Origin: Pseudomonas sp. LBUM920
GTDB lineage: Bacteria > Pseudomonadota > Gammaproteobacteria > Pseudomonadales > Pseudomonadaceae
Direction: 5' to 3'
Length of the DNA: 64,000 nucleotides
Assembly: GCF_003852315.1 (NCBI RefSeq)
Contig: NZ_CP027762.1
Location: forward strand, 5,685,501 to 5,749,500
Shown: positions 1 to 8,810 of the stretch, piece by piece
Layout: every line of letters begins with the position of its first letter
Position numbering within the stretch: position 1 is the first letter of the stretch
Position numbers and translations under genes: made by a program
The notes under the pieces: model-generated
Database searches by the model: none
The model's input: the letters and a program-made list of their open reading frames with translations, nothing else
Told to the model about the DNA's origin: nothing

Positions 1-163
1 ATGCCTCGCCCAATAATGCCAAATACGCGGACGGTGCCAAACGGTGCTTTTGCCAACCTGGCCGCTGTTGGCTGCCTGATCAGCTTACGAGGGAAAAAGC
101 GCATTCCAATAAGGTTCGCCAGGTTCGTCGTTTTGCTGGAGCCGACGTGGATCCCGTTTCACC

Positions 164-460
164 ATGGTCAAAGTCACCCCCGATCCACCCAACTTCCTCA
201 GCGAAGACGCCCTGCTCAACCGCCGAGCCATCGACTACTACCTCCACGCCTGCGCTCCGGACGCGCCCAACTTTGTGCTGAACGACAACCTGAGCTTCGA
301 AGACGCGCTCGCGCATGCAGCCGACTTGCTGCATTGCGCGGTGGAAACGGCGCAGGTGGCGGGTGAGACGATCAGCGCGCAACAGCGGGCGGTGATGCAT
401 TTGGTGGGGATGGCGAAAGGCGTGGTGGGTCGGGCGTTGGAATGCGTGCAGCCTCGATGA
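164..460 (+). CDS. DUF6124/DUF3077-like small protein
   Basis: A 98-residue protein starting MVKVTPDPPN, with an Asp-Pro-Pro motif near the N-terminus and a helical second half (EDALAHAADLLHCAVETAQ, then GMAKGVVGRALE). This pattern recalls the short Pseudomonas-specific DUF6124/DUF3077 families, which are usually present in many copies and have no known function. There is no signal peptide or membrane segment. It stands alone, followed directly by a REP doublet. No strong ribosome-binding site precedes the ATG. Overlapping frames on both strands look like shadows. The family assignment is from memory of the sequence pattern. Confidence 0.7.
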   Translation: MVKVTPDPPNFLSEDALLNRRAIDYYLHACAPDAPNFVLNDNLSFEDALAHAADLLHCAVETAQVAGETISAQQRAVMHLVGMAKGVVGRALECVQPR

Positions 461-475
461 ACACGGCATAACCCC

Positions 476-565
476 TGTGGGAGCGGGCTTGCCCGCGAAG
501 GCGGTGTATCAGTCAATTGATCCGGCGGCTGACACACTGCATTCGCGGGCAAGCCCGCTCCCACA
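476..565. repeat. REP doublet (head-to-head), GCCCGCGA subtype
   Basis: Two inverted copies of a REP sequence: the left arm begins TGTGGGAGCGGGCTTGCCCG and the right arm ends GGGCAAGCCCGCTCCCACA. They flank a spacer of roughly 40 bases. The unit can fold into a long hairpin. It lies between the stop of the small protein and the 3' end of the convergent exonuclease gene. Confidence 0.9.
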
Positions 566-600
566 TTTGATATTCAGTGTTCTTATGGAGTGTGGTCGGT

Positions 601-1236
601 TTAGAACCCGCGGTGCTTCTTCAGATGCTCATTGATCTTCGCTGCCGGCACTTTCTGCAAGGTGCACAGCAGGTCGTGGGACAGTTCGCGCAACCCATGC
701 GTACCGCGCAGTTGCTCGGCCAGGTGCGCCGTCAAGTTAGCTGCCATTTCGGCATCCGCCATCGCCCGGTGAGCCTTGCCGGTGTGGGGCAGTTGGGCGA
801 ATGAGTTCAACGTGCCGAGTTTGTGGTTCGGCGCCGACGGCATCAAGCGGCGGGCCAGCAGCAGCGAGCAGGCGAATTTTTGCAGGCGAGTGCGGCGGAT
901 CAGGCCCAGCTCAAAATCCCAGAACTTTTGGTCGAACGCGGCGTTGTGCGCCAGCAGTGGCGTGGTGCCGACGAATTCATTCACTTCGTTCATCACGCGC
1001 TCGGCCGGTGGCGCGCTGCGCAGCATGGCGTTGCTGATGCCGGTGAGCTGTTCGATAAAGCCCGGCACGCGCACGCCGGCATTCATCAGGCTCTGGTAGC
1101 GGTCCACGATCTGGCCGCGTTCAAGGATGACCACCGCGATTTCCGTGGCCCGGCAGTGGCTGCTCGGGGTGATGCCGGTGGTTTCAAAGTCGATGACCGC
1201 TATACGTTCCAAACCTGTTCCAACTCCGTCTGACAA
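601..1236 (-). CDS. 3'-5' exonuclease, DEDDh (DnaQ-like) family
   Basis: A 211-residue protein with the three motifs of the DEDDh exonuclease superfamily: DFETTG (Asp16, Glu18), HNAAFD (Asp102) and HRAMADAE (His156, Asp161). The family hydrolyses DNA or RNA from the 3' end using two metal ions. Proofreading subunits and stand-alone repair nucleases share the fold, so the substrate is unknown. The longest frame starts at a TTG at 1236. A second TTG at 1212, giving MERIAVIDF and lying behind a GGAG sequence, is at least as likely. It follows the NYN-domain gene closely on the same strand, which suggests a two-gene operon. Confidence 0.85.
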   Translation of the reverse strand: MSDGVGTGLERIAVIDFETTGITPSSHCRATEIAVVILERGQIVDRYQSLMNAGVRVPGFIEQLTGISNAMLRSAPPAERVMNEVNEFVGTTPLLAHNAAFDQKFWDFELGLIRRTRLQKFACSLLLARRLMPSAPNHKLGTLNSFAQLPHTGKAHRAMADAEMAANLTAHLAEQLRGTHGLRELSHDLLCTLQKVPAAKINEHLKKHRGF

Positions 1237-1241
1237 TTGAC

Positions 1242-1718
1242 TTATTTAAGCAGCAGCGCGCCTTCGATCGGCACGTAGCGGCTGGCGGCGCGTATCAACG
1301 AGTTGGCCGTCAGCCCCGGGACGCCATAGGCCACGGCTTCGACGCCATGCTTTTGGATGATGCGCTCGAGCAGCATGTCGAAATCACCGTCGCCGGAGGC
1401 CAGCACCACTTCGTCGACGTGGTCGGCGGCGTCCATGATGTCGAGGGTGATGCCCACGTCCCAGTCGCCCTTGGCCGAGCCGTCGCTGCGTTGGATGTAG
1501 GGTTTGAGTTTTACCGTGAAGCCCAGGTTGCGCAGGATCTGCTGGAATTGCTGCTGCTTGCTGTCGCCACGGTCGATGGCGTACGCATAGGCTTCAACGA
1601 TCTGCCCGCGCGCGCTGATGTCAGCCCACAGGGCGGCGTAATTGAAATGACAACCGTAGGCCTGGCGCACGGTGTAGTAGAGGTTTTGTACATCGGCGAA
1701 CACCGCAATTTTCTTCAC
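1242..1718 (-). CDS. NYN domain protein (LabA/DUF88-like)
   Basis: A 158-residue protein that appears to be almost entirely a NYN (PIN-like) domain. It has FADVQNL with Asp9 at the N-terminus, KGDWDVGITLDIM around Asp87 and Asp93, and LASGDGDFDMLLERI with Asp110 and Asp112. These acidic residues match the metal site of NYN ribonucleases such as LabA-like proteins. The start is a GTG, preceded by a good ribosome-binding sequence (GGGGAAG). It is followed within a few bases by the DEDDh exonuclease, so two predicted nucleases are probably co-transcribed. The substrate is unknown. Confidence 0.85.
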   Translation of the reverse strand: MKKIAVFADVQNLYYTVRQAYGCHFNYAALWADISARGQIVEAYAYAIDRGDSKQQQFQQILRNLGFTVKLKPYIQRSDGSAKGDWDVGITLDIMDAADHVDEVVLASGDGDFDMLLERIIQKHGVEAVAYGVPGLTANSLIRAASRYVPIEGALLLK

Positions 1719-1846
1719 CGCACTTCCCCATGGTTGCCACTTGGACCTCGAACGTGAGAGCCCGCAAAGGCGCCAGTATGCCAGCCATGGGAAAGTTTCA
1801 GCGAAAAATCAGCCCGGGGCGACGAAGCGCCCCGGTTGAAGGCGGG

Positions 1847-2614
1847 TCAGACGAAGGAATCGTCGTCGCCAAACGAGGAGGAATCGTCGCCATAGTCGCT
1901 GTCGGCGAAGCTGTCCGAGGCATTGTCGCTGCCCCAGCTGTCATTGCCGGCAAACTTCTGGTCGTCGTTGCCCCAATTGCCGTTATCACTGGCGGGCGCC
2001 GGTTCTTCGCGGATGATTTCTTCCACCACTTGCGGCTGTTGCGAGTTGTGGTTGAACAAGCTGCTGATGCCTTCGGCCAGCATCACACCACCGGCCACGC
2101 CGGCAGCGGTTTTCAACGCCCCGCCGAGGAAGCCACTGCCAATCGGTGCTGCGGGCGCTTGTTGGGGCTGTTGATAGTTTTGCTGCGGCGCGCCGTAGTT
2201 TTGCTGCGGCGCAGGCTGGCCGAACGAAGGCCGCCCAGGCTCACGCCAACCGCCACCGGACGCCGCCGGCGCAGTTTGCGTGGGTTGCGGGTCACGGGAG
2301 CCGCCGCCAAAGATGCTCGACAGAAAACCGCCACTGCTCGGCGCCGGCTGTGCTGCCTGAGCCTTGGCCTGCTGCAACTCATCCTGCAACTGCTGGATCT
2401 GCTGCGCCTGTTGCTTGTTCTGCGCGTCGAGGCTCTTGATCGCGTGTTCTTGCACCAGGATCGACTGAGTCATGTAGTACCCGGCGGCCGGTTGGCGAGT
2501 CATGTGCTCCTTGATCCGTGCTTCAGCCAGGGCGTCGCGGGGGGCTGAGTCCGTTTCGGCTTGTTGCAGCCGTGAAAACAGTCCATCGATCAGGGTTTGC
2601 TCTTCGCTGTTCAT
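1847..2614 (-). CDS. DUF2076 domain-containing protein
   Basis: A 255-residue protein beginning MNSEEQTLIDGLFSRL. The N-terminal 85 residues are helical with a Gln-rich coiled coil. A Pro/Gln/Gly-rich middle contains QQNYGAPQQNY repeats, and a short Gly/Ala hydrophobic stretch (GALKTAAGVAGGVMLAEG) follows. The C-terminus is very acidic, ending DDDSFV. This layout is typical of DUF2076 proteins, which may be periplasmic or membrane-associated ligand-binding proteins. Function is unknown. The ATG at 2614 is preferred to an upstream in-frame start at 2677 because the family begins MNSEE. Confidence 0.85.
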   Translation of the reverse strand: MNSEEQTLIDGLFSRLQQAETDSAPRDALAEARIKEHMTRQPAAGYYMTQSILVQEHAIKSLDAQNKQQAQQIQQLQDELQQAKAQAAQPAPSSGGFLSSIFGGGSRDPQPTQTAPAASGGGWREPGRPSFGQPAPQQNYGAPQQNYQQPQQAPAAPIGSGFLGGALKTAAGVAGGVMLAEGISSLFNHNSQQPQVVEEIIREEPAPASDNGNWGNDDQKFAGNDSWGSDNASDSFADSDYGDDSSSFGDDDSFV

Positions 2615-2794
2615 GGCGACCTCGTTAGATTGCCGGTAAAAATCATGGGCCCGCCAGTGATCAGGCGAGCTACGCACTAGTTATGGGGTTGTTACCAGAC
2701 GTTTCAATGGTCTTTACGCAAGGTTTACGTTTGCTTACCTTTCGTCATGATCGGTTAAAGTATGGGCCTTGCTTTTCGGCCTGTGATGAACCTG

Positions 2795-3454
2795 ATGAAT
2801 CCGTTAGACGTTTTGCGCGACTCCTTCCGTTTCACCCAACGCAATCTGGGCGCTATCGTCCAGCTGTGCCTGCCGTTGGTGATTCTCGAAGCCCTGCTGC
2901 AACAAGTGCTCGGTCACACGCTGGGCCCGGACGCCTTCCCCGGCTACAGCGTGGTGGTGGGGCTGTTGGTGTACCCGCTGTACACCGGCGCGTTGATCCT
3001 GTTTCTGGATGCGCGCACCCGTGGGGAGTCGCCGCGGACCAAAGACGTGTGGGCCATGGCACTGACCCTGTGGCCGCGTTTCGCGCTGCTCACGGCCATC
3101 AGCACCTTGCTGATCCTGCTGGGCTTGTCGCTGTATTTCCTGCCGGGCCTGTGGCTGATGGTGGTGCTGGCGTTTGCCGAGTACCTGTTGGTGTTACGCG
3201 GTATGTCGGCGCTGGAGGCGATGAAGGAAAGTTTTCGCCTGACCCGTGGGCATTTCTGGCGAATCCTGGTGTGCCTGCTGTGCGTGATGACGCCGCTGTG
3301 GCTGCTCAAAGGCGCCAGCGTGGCGGCCTACCCTGACCCCGCGCCGTTGCTGGGCGTACTGATCGACAGCGCCCACAGCTTCCTGCAACTGTTTACCAGC
3401 GTGGTGCTGTTCCGTTTATTCATGCTGATCGGTGGCGATGCCGACGCGCGGTGA
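2795..3454 (+). CDS. YciC-like (UPF0259) membrane protein
   Basis: An integral membrane protein starting MNPLDVLRDSFRFTQ, with about five to six hydrophobic segments, for example QLCLPLVILEALL, VVVGLLVYPLYTGALILF and LTAISTLLILLGLSL. A GMSALEAMKESFRLTRGHFW segment is typical of the YciC/DUF975-type family, whose role in the inner membrane is unknown. In-frame ATGs also occur at 2762 and 2786, and none has a clear ribosome-binding site. The family's usual N-terminus (MNPLDVLRDS) favours 2795. It is followed after 39 bases by the EEP hydrolase on the same strand. Confidence 0.75.
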   Translation: MNPLDVLRDSFRFTQRNLGAIVQLCLPLVILEALLQQVLGHTLGPDAFPGYSVVVGLLVYPLYTGALILFLDARTRGESPRTKDVWAMALTLWPRFALLTAISTLLILLGLSLYFLPGLWLMVVLAFAEYLLVLRGMSALEAMKESFRLTRGHFWRILVCLLCVMTPLWLLKGASVAAYPDPAPLLGVLIDSAHSFLQLFTSVVLFRLFMLIGGDADAR

Positions 3455-3493
3455 TATGCTCCTGCCACTCCTGAAACGCCATAAGCCGAGCCG

Positions 3494-4582
3494 ATGACCC
3501 GTTTATTGCGCATCACCCTATTGAGCCTGCTGATTATCGCGGGCCTGCTCGCCGCCCTGATCTACAGCCTGACCTGGCGCCCCGTCGACAAACAAATCCT
3601 GCCCGTAAGCTGCGTCGCGCCGCGTGCGCCAACGCTGCTGCCCGGGCAGGCGCTGAAGGTCATGACCTGGAATGTGCAATACCTGGCGGGCAAAAACTAT
3701 GTGTTCTGGTACGACACCGCCGACGGCAACGGCCCGGATGATCGCCCTACCGTGGAAGACATGGCCTCCAGCCTCGACGAAGTGGCGCGGGTGATCCGCG
3801 ACGAACAACCCGACATCCTGCTGCTGCAGGAACTCGACGAAAACGCCAAGCCCTCCCATTACCAGGACCAGATCGCCCTGCTGCAGGAACGCCTGGTCGA
3901 TCTCTACCCGTGCAGCGCCCAGGCCTTCGACTGGAAAGCCGACTTTGTGCCCAGCCTGCATATCTTCGGCAGCGTCGGCCGCAAGCTGGTGACGCTCAGT
4001 CGCTACCAGATCGAACACGCCGAACGCCTGCAACTGCCGGTGTCTCCGGCCAACTTCATCAGTCGCCAATTCCAACCCAAACCCGCCTTATTGTTGACCT
4101 ACTTGCCGTTGAGCGATGGTGGCCAATTGGCCGTGCTCAACACCCGGCTGGACGGCGATAAGCCTGGGCGGTCGGCGGTGCAAGAGCAGGTAAAAGCCAC
4201 GGTTAAGCTGCTGGACAAGTTCGAAGGCCGTGGCACGCCGTGGTTGATTGGTGGGGATTTCAACTTGCTGCCGCTGGGGCAATTCCTGCGCCTGGACGCG
4301 GGCAAGCGCGGGCAGTATTCGCCGGACAGCGAATTGCATTTGTTGTGGGATAAATACCCGATGATCCCCAGTAACAGCGAATCCAGCGGGATTGACCGGG
4401 CCAAGTGGCTTACGCACTTCCCCAATGACCCGAGTGTGGATGGGCCGGATCGGACCTTGGATTATTTGTTCTACAGCCCAAGGATCAAGCGGGTAGAGGC
4501 CAAAGTGCGGCAAGAAGACACACTGCGTATCTCCAACCACCTACCCGTGATCGCCCGGTTCCTGCTCCCCGCCGCGCAATAA
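3494..4582 (+). CDS. Endonuclease/exonuclease/phosphatase family protein
   Basis: A 362-residue protein with an N-terminal membrane anchor (LLRITLLSLLIIAGLLAALIY, about residues 4-24) and an EEP (DNase I-like) domain. The motifs are MTWNVQYL (Asn60), LLQELDEN (Glu113), LIGGDFNLLPLGQ and SNHLPVIARF. The family cleaves phosphodiesters of nucleic acids, phospholipids or inositol phosphates, and the anchor places the domain in the periplasm. The specific substrate is not evident. A REP doublet follows the stop. Confidence 0.85.
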   Translation: MTRLLRITLLSLLIIAGLLAALIYSLTWRPVDKQILPVSCVAPRAPTLLPGQALKVMTWNVQYLAGKNYVFWYDTADGNGPDDRPTVEDMASSLDEVARVIRDEQPDILLLQELDENAKPSHYQDQIALLQERLVDLYPCSAQAFDWKADFVPSLHIFGSVGRKLVTLSRYQIEHAERLQLPVSPANFISRQFQPKPALLLTYLPLSDGGQLAVLNTRLDGDKPGRSAVQEQVKATVKLLDKFEGRGTPWLIGGDFNLLPLGQFLRLDAGKRGQYSPDSELHLLWDKYPMIPSNSESSGIDRAKWLTHFPNDPSVDGPDRTLDYLFYSPRIKRVEAKVRQEDTLRISNHLPVIARFLLPAAQ

Positions 4583-4616
4583 CCCACACTTAACACTCTG
4601 TGGAAAGCTGGCTTGC

Positions 4617-4702
4617 GTGGGAGCCGGCTTGCCTGCGATAGCATCACCGCGGTGAACCCGATAGACCGAGTCGTCTGTATCGCAGGCAAGCCAGCTCCCA
4701 CA
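4617..4702. repeat. REP doublet (head-to-head), GCCTGCGATAGC subtype
   Basis: The left arm is GTGGGAGCCGGCTTGCCTGC and the right arm is its inverse ending GCAAGCCAGCTCCCACA. The arm core (GGCTTGCCTGCGATAGC) differs from the commoner GCTCGCGAA type elsewhere in the window, so this is a separate REP subtype. It lies between convergent genes. Confidence 0.88.
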
Positions 4703-4719
4703 TTTGATCTGCACACGAC

Positions 4720-7227
4720 CTACTTGCGGGGTTTGATCCGGGCGGTGGGTTCGGCCACCAAGGGGTCGTCCGGCCAGTAATGCTTGGGGTATCTTCCTTT
4801 CAAATCCTTCTTCACTTCGGCGTAGGTACTGCGCCAGAAGTTCGCCAAGTCCTGCGTCACCTGCACCGGCCGGCGCGCCGGGGACAACAGGTGCAGCTTG
4901 ACTGCCTGGCGCCCACCGGCAATGCGCGGCGTGTCCGCCAGCCCGAACAATTCCTGCAAGCGCACCGCCAGAATCGGCGGCTGCTCGCTGTAGTCCAAAC
5001 GCACCGAGGAGCCCGAGGGCACCTTCACGTGCTGCGGCGCCAGCTCGTCCAGGCGCTGAGGCAGCGGCCAGGGCAACAGGTTGTGCAGGAAACTGGAAAT
5101 ATCCAGGTTGGCGAAGTGGCTCAGGCGCGAGACTTTGCCGAGGTAGGGCATCAACCAATGCTCCAGGCTGGCGAGCAAAGCCTTGTCGCTGATATCCGGC
5201 CATTCACTGGCTTTGCCGGCGTCCAGCTGACGCAGCAGCATGACGCGGGCCTGCCATTGGCGCAGTTCAGGCGTCCACGGTAACAATTCCAGGCCTTTGC
5301 GGCGCACGAGGTTGACCAACGCCTGGCTGCGCGCGGACTCGTCGAGGCCGGTCAGCGGTTCGCGGCTGAGCACCAGTTCGCCGACTTTGCGCTGACGCTC
5401 CGCGCGCAGCACGCCTTCGCGCTCGTCCCAATCGAGCTGGTCGACGTTGCGCACTTGCTCGGCAAGCACTGTGTCGAACAGCGCCGGATCGAAGTCGGCC
5501 GCGAGGTAGATGCGCTCTTCGCGCTGGCCCTGACGGCTGCCGAGGTCGGCGATCACCAGCCACGCTTGTTTCATCAGGCTGTCGGCCTCGGCGAACAGCG
5601 CGGCACGGCCATTGGCCAGGCGGTATTCGGCGCCGCCGGGGCGACGTTGCTGGGCGACGCGGTCCGGGTAGGCCAGCGCCAGCAAGGCGCCGAGCCAGCG
5701 CGGGTGATCGGGATCGGACACCGCCTGAGTCGCCTGGCCTCTTAAATAGCTGCGGTATTGCCGGGCGAGTTGCTTGGCGCGCTGCACGCCGCCCTGGGTA
5801 CCTCGCGCACGCTCTTCGCCGGACATCAGCGCCAGCCGGCTGTGCAAATCGGCACCGGCGCCGCGCAAGATGTCACGCTCGCCCAACAGCGCGGCGACAT
5901 CACACGCCGTGGCCGCGAGCCCCAGGTCCTGACCGCGCAGCAACAGGTGGGCGATACGCGGATGCGCGGGCAACTCGGCCATCTTCTGGCCATGGGCGGT
6001 GAGTTTGTCGTCGCTCAAGGCACCCAGACGCACGAGCAGATCCTGAGCCTGGGCATACGCGGCAGTCGGCGGCACATCCAGCCACACCAGTTGCGTGGGC
6101 GTGACGCCCCAACGCGCCAATTGCAAGGCCAGCCCGGCAAGGTCGGCGGCGAGGATTTCCGCGCTGCCATACGCCGCCAGGCCTTCATGCTGGTCTTCGG
6201 ACCACAGCCGATAACACACGCCCGGCTCCAGGCGCCCTGCCCGGCCGGCACGCTGAGTGGCGCTGGCGCGGGAGATGCGCTGGGTGCCGAGGCGGGTCAT
6301 GCCGCTGCCAGGGTCGAAACGCGGGACCCGCGCCAGCCCGGCGTCGATCACCACGCGCACGCCGTTGATGGTCAGGCTGGTCTCGGCGATGTTGGTGGCC
6401 AGTACTACTTTACGTTTGCCGACGGGCGCCGGGTCAATGGCGGCGCGTTGGGCGTTGAGGTCAAGCTCGCCATGCAGCGGGCACAGCAGCACATCCGGGC
6501 GATCACCCAAAGCGTCGGCCAGTTGTTGATTCACCCGGCGAATCTCGGCCTGCCCCGGCAGAAACACGAGAATGCTGCCGGTCTCGTCATGCACGGCCTC
6601 AAGGACGGTCTGCACCACGCGCGGCTCGATAAATTCACCGGCCTGGTACGGGCGGCCCCAGCGCATCTGCACCGGGAACATGCGCCCTTCGCTGCGCAGG
6701 ATCGGCGCGTCATCCAGCAGGCCGGACAGGCGTTCGCCTTCGAGGGTGGCGGACATCAGCAGGATTTTCAGCGGTTGTTCGTCGCGAAACAGATCGCGGC
6801 CATTCAGGCTCAGCGCCAGCGCGAGGTCGGCGTCGAGGCTGCGCTCGTGGAATTCGTCAAAGATCAGCAGGCCCACGCCTTCCAGCGCCGGGTCGTCCTG
6901 CAAGCGGCGGGTGAGGATGCCTTCGGTGACCACTTCGATACGCGTAGTGGGCCCGACCTTGCTGTCGAGGCGGATGCGATAGCCGACGGTTTCGCCGACC
7001 TTTTCGCCCAGCTCGCTGGCCAAGCGTTCGGCGGCCGCACGCGCGGCCAGGCGTCGGGGTTCGAGCATCAGGATGGTCTGCCCGGCCAGCCATGGCTCGT
7101 TCAACAAGGCCAAGGGCACGCGGGTGGTTTTACCGGCGCCGGGCGGCGCTTCTAGCACGGCTTCATGGCGAATCGCCAAGGCGTCACGCAGGGCGGGTAA
7201 AACATCATCGATCGGCAACGAATTCAT
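4720..7227 (-). CDS. hrpB: ATP-dependent helicase HrpB
   Basis: An 835-residue DExH-box helicase. Walker A is PPGAGKTT (residues 28-35, Lys33) and motif II is DEFH (124-127). RASATQRAGRAGR is motif VI. After the helicase core come the HA2 region and the HrpB-specific C-terminal domain (around YSEQPPILAVRLQELFG), and the protein ends in a basic tail. The length fits the family. HrpB is an RNA helicase of the DEAH/RHA type with an unclear cellular role. The ATG at 7227 (MNSLPIDDVL) is preferred over an upstream in-frame start because it gives the usual family N-terminus. It is monocistronic and flanked by REP doublets. Confidence 0.95.
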   Translation of the reverse strand: MNSLPIDDVLPALRDALAIRHEAVLEAPPGAGKTTRVPLALLNEPWLAGQTILMLEPRRLAARAAAERLASELGEKVGETVGYRIRLDSKVGPTTRIEVVTEGILTRRLQDDPALEGVGLLIFDEFHERSLDADLALALSLNGRDLFRDEQPLKILLMSATLEGERLSGLLDDAPILRSEGRMFPVQMRWGRPYQAGEFIEPRVVQTVLEAVHDETGSILVFLPGQAEIRRVNQQLADALGDRPDVLLCPLHGELDLNAQRAAIDPAPVGKRKVVLATNIAETSLTINGVRVVIDAGLARVPRFDPGSGMTRLGTQRISRASATQRAGRAGRLEPGVCYRLWSEDQHEGLAAYGSAEILAADLAGLALQLARWGVTPTQLVWLDVPPTAAYAQAQDLLVRLGALSDDKLTAHGQKMAELPAHPRIAHLLLRGQDLGLAATACDVAALLGERDILRGAGADLHSRLALMSGEERARGTQGGVQRAKQLARQYRSYLRGQATQAVSDPDHPRWLGALLALAYPDRVAQQRRPGGAEYRLANGRAALFAEADSLMKQAWLVIADLGSRQGQREERIYLAADFDPALFDTVLAEQVRNVDQLDWDEREGVLRAERQRKVGELVLSREPLTGLDESARSQALVNLVRRKGLELLPWTPELRQWQARVMLLRQLDAGKASEWPDISDKALLASLEHWLMPYLGKVSRLSHFANLDISSFLHNLLPWPLPQRLDELAPQHVKVPSGSSVRLDYSEQPPILAVRLQELFGLADTPRIAGGRQAVKLHLLSPARRPVQVTQDLANFWRSTYAEVKKDLKGRYPKHYWPDDPLVAEPTARIKPRK

Positions 7228-7325
7228 ACTGGCTCCAAAGCAGAGCGGCGAGTATAACGGCGAACTGCCGGATGCCGGTGCTGGTCTCAACGAGACCGCC
7301 CAATCCCACGGGTAACGCGGTTAAG

Positions 7326-7415
7326 TGTGGGAGCGGGCTTGCTCGCGAAGGCGGTGTATCAGTCGACACATGTATTGACTGACACGCCGTCTTCGCGGGC
7401 AAGCCCGCTCCCACA
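7326..7415. repeat. REP doublet (head-to-head)
   Basis: Inverted arms TGTGGGAGCGGGCTTGCTCG and CGGGCAAGCCCGCTCCCACA around a short AT-richer spacer. One arm carries GCTCGCGAA and the other the TTCGCGGGC variant. It lies between the divergent genes hrpB and the lipoprotein. Confidence 0.9.
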
Positions 7416-7481
7416 TTGGATAGTCGTCGTCCGGTAGATCTGGCTTATAGTTTCGTATCAACCGTGTTCAGGAGAGTTTTC

Positions 7482-7901
7482 ATGCGTATCGCTTCCCGTG
7501 TCATCGGCGGTGTCCTCGCCGTCACCCTGCTGAGCCAACTGACCGCCTGCGGTTCGATTTTCTACCCGGACCGCCGTGGCCAGATCGACGGCAAGATCGA
7601 CCCGGCGATTGCCGTGCTCGACGCCGTGGGCCTGCTGTTCTACGTGATCCCCGGCCTGATCGCATTCGGCGTGGACTTCGCCACCGGCGCGATTTACTTC
7701 GAGCCCGGCAAAACGGCTCAAGTCGCACCCGAGAAACTGCACGAAGCCATCGGCGCCGACGGCAAGGTCGATAACGCCAAGCTGCAAACCATCATCCAGA
7801 AGGAAACCGGCCGCACCCTGCCGCTGGATGACCCGCGCATGATCCAGTTCAAGGGCAGCGTGCAGCAACTCGCCTCCCTGGGCCTGCAGCCCGCCGCTTA
7901 A
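7482..7901 (+). CDS. Putative lipoprotein, uncharacterised
   Basis: A 139-residue protein with a lipoprotein signal (MRIASRVIGG start, lipobox QLTAC with Cys23). A hydrophobic stretch follows (AVLDAVGLLFYVIPGLIAFG) and then a soluble C-terminal half. A good ribosome-binding site (AGGAGAG) precedes the ATG. Homologues in Pseudomonas are often labelled polyribonucleotide nucleotidyltransferase, but nothing in this sequence supports that: there is no RNase PH, KH or S1 domain. The function is unknown. It lies 15 bases upstream of the FieF-like gene, so the two are probably co-transcribed. Confidence 0.8.
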   Translation: MRIASRVIGGVLAVTLLSQLTACGSIFYPDRRGQIDGKIDPAIAVLDAVGLLFYVIPGLIAFGVDFATGAIYFEPGKTAQVAPEKLHEAIGADGKVDNAKLQTIIQKETGRTLPLDDPRMIQFKGSVQQLASLGLQPAA

Positions 7902-7916
7902 GGATTTGACCCGCTT

Positions 7917-8810
7917 ATGACCAGCAGTCCCGAACACGCAAGGCTCTTGCGCCTGGCCACTCGCGCGTCGGTGGGCGTGGCCTGTGCGCTGATTATTACC
8001 AAGGCCATCGCCTGGTGGTTCAGTGGCTCGGTGAGCATGCTCGCCGGGTTGACCGACTCGCTGCTCGATGGCGTGACCTCGTTGCTGAACCTGCTGGCAG
8101 TGCATTACGCGCTGCGCCCGGCCGACGATGATCACCGTTACGGGCATGGCAAGGCGGAGTCGCTGTCGGGCATGGCCCAGGCGTTGTTTATCGCCGGCAG
8201 TGCGGTGCTGATCGCGTTCCAGGCGTACCAGCGTTTGCACCATCCGGAACCGGTCGGCGCGCCTTGGCTGAGCATCGGGGTCATCGTGTTTTCGCTGGTG
8301 ATGACGGTCGCGCTGCTAATGCTGCAACACCGGGTGATCCGCGAAACAGGCTCCAACGCCGTGCGCGCGGACTCGCTGCACTACCGTTCGGACTTGATGC
8401 TCAATGGCAGCATTCTGGTGGCGTTGGTGTTGGCGGGGTTTGGCTTCAATCAGGTTGATGCGTGGTTCGGCCTGGGTATCGCCGCGTACATTTTGTGGAG
8501 CGCCATCCAGATCGCCCGCGAAAGCTTTGCGGTGTTGATGGACGAGGAACTGCCAGCCGAAGTGAGCCAGCACATGCTGGAACTCGCGCGCGGTGTGCCG
8601 GGCGTGTTGGGTGCGCATGATTTGCGCACACGGATTTCCGGCAGCCACTGGTTCGTGCAACTGCATCTGGAGTTGCCGGGGGAATTATCGTTGTCGGTTG
8701 CCCACGGCATCAGCGACCAGGCCGCCGATGCCATTCACAACGCCTACCCGCGCGCCGAAGTGCTGGTGCACGCCGACCCGCGGGAAGTGGTCACGGGCAA
8801 TAAGGCTTAG
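7917..8810 (+). CDS. fieF: Cation diffusion facilitator, FieF/YiiP type
   Basis: A 297-residue CDF-family metal/proton antiporter with six membrane segments and a cytoplasmic C-terminal domain. The transport-site residues of YiiP are present: DSLLD (Asp47, Asp51) in helix 2 and HYRSD (His155, Asp159) in helix 5. A HRYGHGKAE loop (residues 73-81) matches the second metal site. It should export Zn(II), Fe(II) or Cd(II) from the cytoplasm, and the exact metal cannot be read from sequence. Its stop overlaps the stop of the convergent DUF6515 gene by four bases. Confidence 0.92.
   Translation: MTSSPEHARLLRLATRASVGVACALIITKAIAWWFSGSVSMLAGLTDSLLDGVTSLLNLLAVHYALRPADDDHRYGHGKAESLSGMAQALFIAGSAVLIAFQAYQRLHHPEPVGAPWLSIGVIVFSLVMTVALLMLQHRVIRETGSNAVRADSLHYRSDLMLNGSILVALVLAGFGFNQVDAWFGLGIAAYILWSAIQIARESFAVLMDEELPAEVSQHMLELARGVPGVLGAHDLRTRISGSHWFVQLHLELPGELSLSVAHGISDQAADAIHNAYPRAEVLVHADPREVVTGNKA

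Noticed and set aside
1..163. Partial gene at the left window edge
   Set aside because: The open frame from position 1 continues antisense-like through the following gene in another frame, has a biased Arg/Pro composition and no domain. I see no feature in 1-163.
5758..7155. 465-codon plus-strand frame opposite hrpB
   Set aside because: hrpB is intact on the other strand. The frame has no ribosome-binding site and no family pattern.
7482..7901. Polyribonucleotide nucleotidyltransferase label for the small lipoprotein
   Set aside because: The sequence is a 139-residue lipoprotein with none of the PNPase domains. The label in databases is likely a propagated error.
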